Below, piece after piece: positions 42,452 to 45,440 of a stretch of 45,440 nucleotides of DNA. Made by a program: the position numbers and the translations under genes. How positions within the stretch are numbered: position 1 is the first letter of the stretch; every line of letters begins with the position of its first letter. The stretch spans positions 1 to 45,440 of the forward strand of contig JAQWMQ010000044.1 of NCBI GenBank assembly GCA_029246705.1, given 5' to 3'. Under the pieces are notes generated by a model, which saw only the letters and a program-made list of their open reading frames with translations, did not search any database and had not been told where the DNA came from. The DNA comes from Phycisphaerales bacterium. GTDB lineage: Bacteria; Planctomycetota; Phycisphaerae; Phycisphaerales; SM1A02.

Positions 42452-43342
42452 ATGCCTGCAGACATCACAATCCTCATCCTGACCATGAACGAGGAGGAAA
42501 ACCTCCCCAAGGCGCTGGAAAGCGTCCGAGGATTCGCACGCCGTGTCGTGGTGGTGGACAGTGGCAGTTCCGACCGTACCCGGGAAATCGCTCTCGAAGC
42601 CGGGGCCGATGTCTATGAGAACACCTGGGTCAACTACGCCACCCAGTTCAACTGGGGCCTCGACAACACCAATATCGATACCACCTGGACCTTCCGCCTG
42701 GATGCGGATGAACAGGTGCTCCCCGATCTGGCGAAGTTCCTCAACGAAGACCTGTCCTCCATCGGTGATGACATCGACGGCATCGAGATCAGGCGACGGA
42801 TGTACTTCCTCGGGAAGTGGATCAAGCATGGTGGGATCTATCCGAACTACATGGTCCGGATCTTCAGGACCAGTACCGTGCGCTGCGAACTGGCCCTGAT
42901 GGACGAGCACATGATCGTGCACGGCGGTGTCCACCGGGTCGAGGCCGACATCAAGGACGAGAATTCGAAGCCCCTGCGCTGGTGGATGGCCAAGCACAAC
43001 TGGTATTCCGATCGAGAGGTCTACGACATCTTCGACCGGGAAAGCCAGAAGGGCCAGGAAGGCCTGCTCAACGCCCGGCTCTTCGGGACCGCGGTGGAAC
43101 GCAAGAGGTGGTTCAAGACCAAGGTCTACAACAAGGTCCCGCTCTCCTGGCGTTCGTGGCTCTACTACGTCTCGCGGTACTACCTCAAGCTGGGGTTCCT
43201 GGACGGTCAGCAGGGGCGCATCTACCACTTTCTCCAGGCCTACTGCTATCGCTTCCTGGTCGATGCGAAGTTCTACGAGGCCAGGAAGTACCCCAAGGTC
43301 AGGGATGAACTGATCGACGAGATATCAAAGCCTCTCGAATAG
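42452..43342 (+). CDS. Family 2 glycosyltransferase
   Basis: A 296-aa inverting glycosyltransferase with GT-A fold. It opens with ITILILTMNEEENLP and VVVVDSGSSDRTREIA, the donor-binding region, and has the DXD-type metal site in LDADEQ (about residue 87). The LGKWIKHGGIYPNYMVRIF and HEGG-like VHGGVHRVEADIKD blocks fit the WaaE/KdtX-like subgroup that adds sugars to lipopolysaccharide core. That role is an inference, as no other envelope-sugar gene is in the window. ATG 42452 has no strong ribosome-binding site. The gene is separated from the downstream VKOR-DsbA gene by 105 nt. Confidence 0.9.
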   Translation: MPADITILILTMNEEENLPKALESVRGFARRVVVVDSGSSDRTREIALEAGADVYENTWVNYATQFNWGLDNTNIDTTWTFRLDADEQVLPDLAKFLNEDLSSIGDDIDGIEIRRRMYFLGKWIKHGGIYPNYMVRIFRTSTVRCELALMDEHMIVHGGVHRVEADIKDENSKPLRWWMAKHNWYSDREVYDIFDRESQKGQEGLLNARLFGTAVERKRWFKTKVYNKVPLSWRSWLYYVSRYYLKLGFLDGQQGRIYHFLQAYCYRFLVDAKFYEARKYPKVRDELIDEISKPLE

Positions 43343-43447
43343 CACGATGTCGTGTCGATGTACCTGCATCGACCGGGAGTCCCCCCCCGCGGCGCGCGAG
43401 GGTGATCCCCCGCCCGCTGCCCCTTCGAGAACGGATCTGCGAACATC

Positions 43448-45247
43448 ATGAATGCAGCCAACGAAACCGATCCCGGCATGACCGTGGCGAGAAGAGCGTC
43501 GATATGGGTCGGCGGTGCCGCCTTGATCTGCGCCCTTGCCGCAAGTGCCGTCCTCAGCGTCGGCGCACTCGGTCTCACGGACTCCATCCCCGGATGCGGG
43601 CTCAGCAGTGCCTGCGGTGAGCTGGCCGCCGGGCCATGGGGTCGGGTCCCTCTCCTGGGCATTCCGGTCTCCTTCGTGGGGTTCGCGTACTTCACGGCCA
43701 TGCTCATCTACTGGTTCAGGGAGAACTCGACCCGCCTGATGCGCCTGGTCATGCGTTGCGCCGCGGTGTATTCCGTCTTCGCGATCGGATTGATGGTCGT
43801 TCTGGGCAGCCTCTGCCCCTGGTGCCTGGTCGCGCAGATCGGCAACCTCGTCTACTGGGCGTGCACCGGAATACGCTCGCGCGGATCGGTCAAGCCCAGG
43901 AAAAGCAGGGTCGTCGGGGTGGCGACGGTCCTGGTTCTCGTCGTGGCGGCGCTGATGGTGGTTCGCGGGGTCTTCCTTGAGCGACGTGCCGTCGAATCCG
44001 CCGAGCGCATGAGCGAGAACATCGAGTCGATCAGGTCCGGGGCCGTTGAACCCCGGCAGCCCGAGCTTCTGGAGGGCGGCAACAGGATCGGCCCCGAGGA
44101 CGCGGCGGTCCAGGTGGTGATGTTCACGGACTACCAGTGCCCCGACTGCAAGCGCATCGAGACGCAGATGAACAGGATCCTCGAGAGTGCCGACGATGTC
44201 TCTTTGACGATCAAGCACTTCCCCTTCTGCGCGGCATGCAACGAGCACACCGGCGGAAAGACGATGCATCCGAACGCCTGCTGGGCGGCGAGGGCATCGG
44301 AAGCGGCGGCCATGCTGGGAGGTCCCGAGGGGTTTCACCGCATGCACGACTGGCTCTTTCTCAACCGCGGAAGTTTCACCGATGCCGACTTTCCCGATGC
44401 CTTGAGGTCACTGGGTTTCGAGCCGTCTGAATTCATCGCCCTGATGACGTCCGAACAGACCCTCGACCGGGTCCGGGCCCATACCGATGATGCGAAGGCA
44501 CTCGGGGTCTATTTCACGCCGATGGTCTTCGTCAACGGGCATGAGTACACGTGGTACTACGGCGACGAAGGTTCGCTGCGTCAGGCGATCGATGCCGGCA
44601 GGGTGCAGTCACCCCAGGCACCACCCGGTTTCAAGGAAAAACTCGTCGAGGACTGGGCGGCACGTCCTCGAGTGGAGCCGGAGTCCCTTGTCGGCAGGAG
44701 CCCGCTGGGTGAAGGGCGAGTGGAGGTCGTGGTGTTCGGCGATTATCGCAGTGAACCTGCGCGTTCACTGGATGCCGCGGTTCGGGGCCTGATCGAAGAA
44801 GGCCGAGATGTTCGATACCACTTTCGCCACTTCCCCATCGACCCCGACTGCAACGAGCACGCCTCCGGGTACTCCAGCACCAACCAGGGTTCATGTGATG
44901 ACGCTCGCCTGGTCGAAGCGGTTGAACTGCTCGAGGGGCCGGACGCCAGGTGGCGATTCCACGAGGCACTCATGACCGAAGACGGGTCGACCTCGAGGGC
45001 CGTCATGCTCGAGAAGCTGGGGCTCGACGTCGATGCGATCCGCTCGCTCGCGCAGGATGATCCGGGCATTCAAGCCACGATCAGCGACGATTCGGCGCGA
45101 AAGATGTCGATCTGGCGGATGCATGCTCCGATCCTGCTGGTGGACGGGCGTTTCGTCCCGCGCTGGCAGCATGACGATGTCGAGCCGGGATCGCTGCTCG
45201 TCGACATGCTCGAGGAAGTCCGGGCGGAACCCCGGGAAGCCGAGTGA
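43448..45247 (+). CDS. VKOR fused to two DsbA-like thioredoxin domains
   Basis: A 599-aa membrane disulfide-formation enzyme. The N-terminus has four or five hydrophobic helices (residues about 15-180) of vitamin K epoxide reductase type, with Cys50/Cys56 and active-site CPWC (123-126). Residues about 215-385 are a DsbA-like thioredoxin domain with CPDC (231-234), an additional FCAAC site and cis-Pro in TPMVF. Residues about 425-590 are a second such domain in which the CxxC position is SEPA (435-438), so it lacks the redox motif. In such fusions VKOR reoxidises the thioredoxin arm, replacing DsbB-DsbA. ATG 43448 starts the protein. Confidence 0.92.
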   Translation: MNAANETDPGMTVARRASIWVGGAALICALAASAVLSVGALGLTDSIPGCGLSSACGELAAGPWGRVPLLGIPVSFVGFAYFTAMLIYWFRENSTRLMRLVMRCAAVYSVFAIGLMVVLGSLCPWCLVAQIGNLVYWACTGIRSRGSVKPRKSRVVGVATVLVLVVAALMVVRGVFLERRAVESAERMSENIESIRSGAVEPRQPELLEGGNRIGPEDAAVQVVMFTDYQCPDCKRIETQMNRILESADDVSLTIKHFPFCAACNEHTGGKTMHPNACWAARASEAAAMLGGPEGFHRMHDWLFLNRGSFTDADFPDALRSLGFEPSEFIALMTSEQTLDRVRAHTDDAKALGVYFTPMVFVNGHEYTWYYGDEGSLRQAIDAGRVQSPQAPPGFKEKLVEDWAARPRVEPESLVGRSPLGEGRVEVVVFGDYRSEPARSLDAAVRGLIEEGRDVRYHFRHFPIDPDCNEHASGYSSTNQGSCDDARLVEAVELLEGPDARWRFHEALMTEDGSTSRAVMLEKLGLDVDAIRSLAQDDPGIQATISDDSARKMSIWRMHAPILLVDGRFVPRWQHDDVEPGSLLVDMLEEVRAEPREAE

Positions 45248-45268
45248 TCACGTGACTATCATGTGGCG

Positions 45269-45440
45269 ATGAGCAGCCCCACGAAACCCGGATCCGAGTC
45301 GATCAATCGTTCCTTCATCATCGCTCTCATCGTGATGGGAATCGTGGAGGTCATCTCCACAATCGCCCTCATCATCGCCATGCCGCTGAAGTACATGATG
45401 GACATGCCGGTGGCGGTATCGATCACGGGCGCGCTGCACG
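45269..45440 (+). CDS. DUF3817-like integral membrane protein (3' end outside window)
   Basis: The first 57 codons of a gene that continues past the window. After a polar N-terminus of about 14 residues, a hydrophobic helix (SFIIALIVMGIVEVISTIALI) is followed by AMPLKYMMDMPVAVSITGALH. The PLKY and G-LH positions match the DUF3817 family of small membrane proteins from memory. ATG 45269 is 21 nt after the VKOR-DsbA stop, so cotranscription is likely. No function is known. Confidence 0.75.
   Translation, partial: MSSPTKPGSESINRSFIIALIVMGIVEVISTIALIIAMPLKYMMDMPVAVSITGALH

Noticed and set aside
1-45440. CRISPR array, insertion sequence or prophage
   Set aside because: No spaced direct repeats, transposase, integrase or terminal inverted repeats were seen.

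Overview
The window looks like chromosomal DNA of a marine-type planctomycete, most likely class Phycisphaerae. It is GC-rich. At least five secreted proteins, plus one degenerate case, end in the paired Asp/Asn-rich 'PGD-NGDG-VDG-DL-LLG-WG' module (dockerin-like) that is characteristic of that group. DUF1573, SYLF-type and arylsulfotransferase-like proteins and a DUF2617-like protein fit the same picture. No rRNA, tRNA, CRISPR array, integrase or transposase was recognised. The only RNA gene identified is rnpB (RNase P RNA), on the minus strand at about 21955-22368.

Layout. 1-2340: end of a DHDPS-family aldolase gene convergent with lysC (aspartate kinase). 2488-12422: a minus-strand block. 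In transcription order it holds an M32 carboxypeptidase, a GNAT acetyltransferase, a CPBP membrane protease, an ECF-type sigma factor, a 196-aa soluble protein with a carboxypeptidase-regulatory-like C-terminus, a 949-aa TPR-CHAT caspase-like protease, a secreted subtilase with a dockerin-like tail, and a secreted dockerin-like protein. 12591-18422: a DUF1573-ankyrin lipoprotein, a MEMO-family protein with dtd, and a uracil-DNA glycosylase coupled to an EamA transporter. 18540-27800: a DUF2617-like protein, an unusual structured intergenic region, a helical-repeat protein coupled to a small membrane protein, rnpB, a Gfo/Idh-like protein, rplU, a QueC-like protein without a PP-loop coupled to an aminotransferase, and a Nudix hydrolase coupled to a lipoprotein. 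28014-36085: secreted enzymes and surface proteins (a metzincin-type protease, a SYLF-like lipoprotein, an M28-PDZ peptidase, and an 880-aa repeat protein with a dockerin-like tail). 36104-45440: an AT-rich gap, secreted unknowns, a Kelch-like protein, two tandem arylsulfotransferase-like paralogues, a GT2 glycosyltransferase, a VKOR-DsbA-DsbA fusion and the start of a DUF3817 membrane protein.

The most interesting set is the ECF sigma / 196-aa protein / TPR-CHAT / subtilase cluster (3750-9297). Reading frames overlap at two of its three junctions (4 and 13 nt), which implies translational coupling. It resembles the logic of known CHAT-protease-to-sigma circuits (Craspase-Csx30-CASP sigma, and SAVED-CHAT cascades) but has no CRISPR component here. 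The proposal that CHAT proteolysis of the 196-aa protein controls the sigma factor is inference.

Start codons were reassigned where a good ribosome-binding site or the family N-terminus favoured an internal start. Several overlapping gene pairs share GTGA or ATGA junctions (8083/8086, 10050/10053, 17346/17349, 21573/21576, 24532/24535, 26367/26370). Most terminator-like hairpins lie downstream of minus-strand genes; some have T-runs and some do not.
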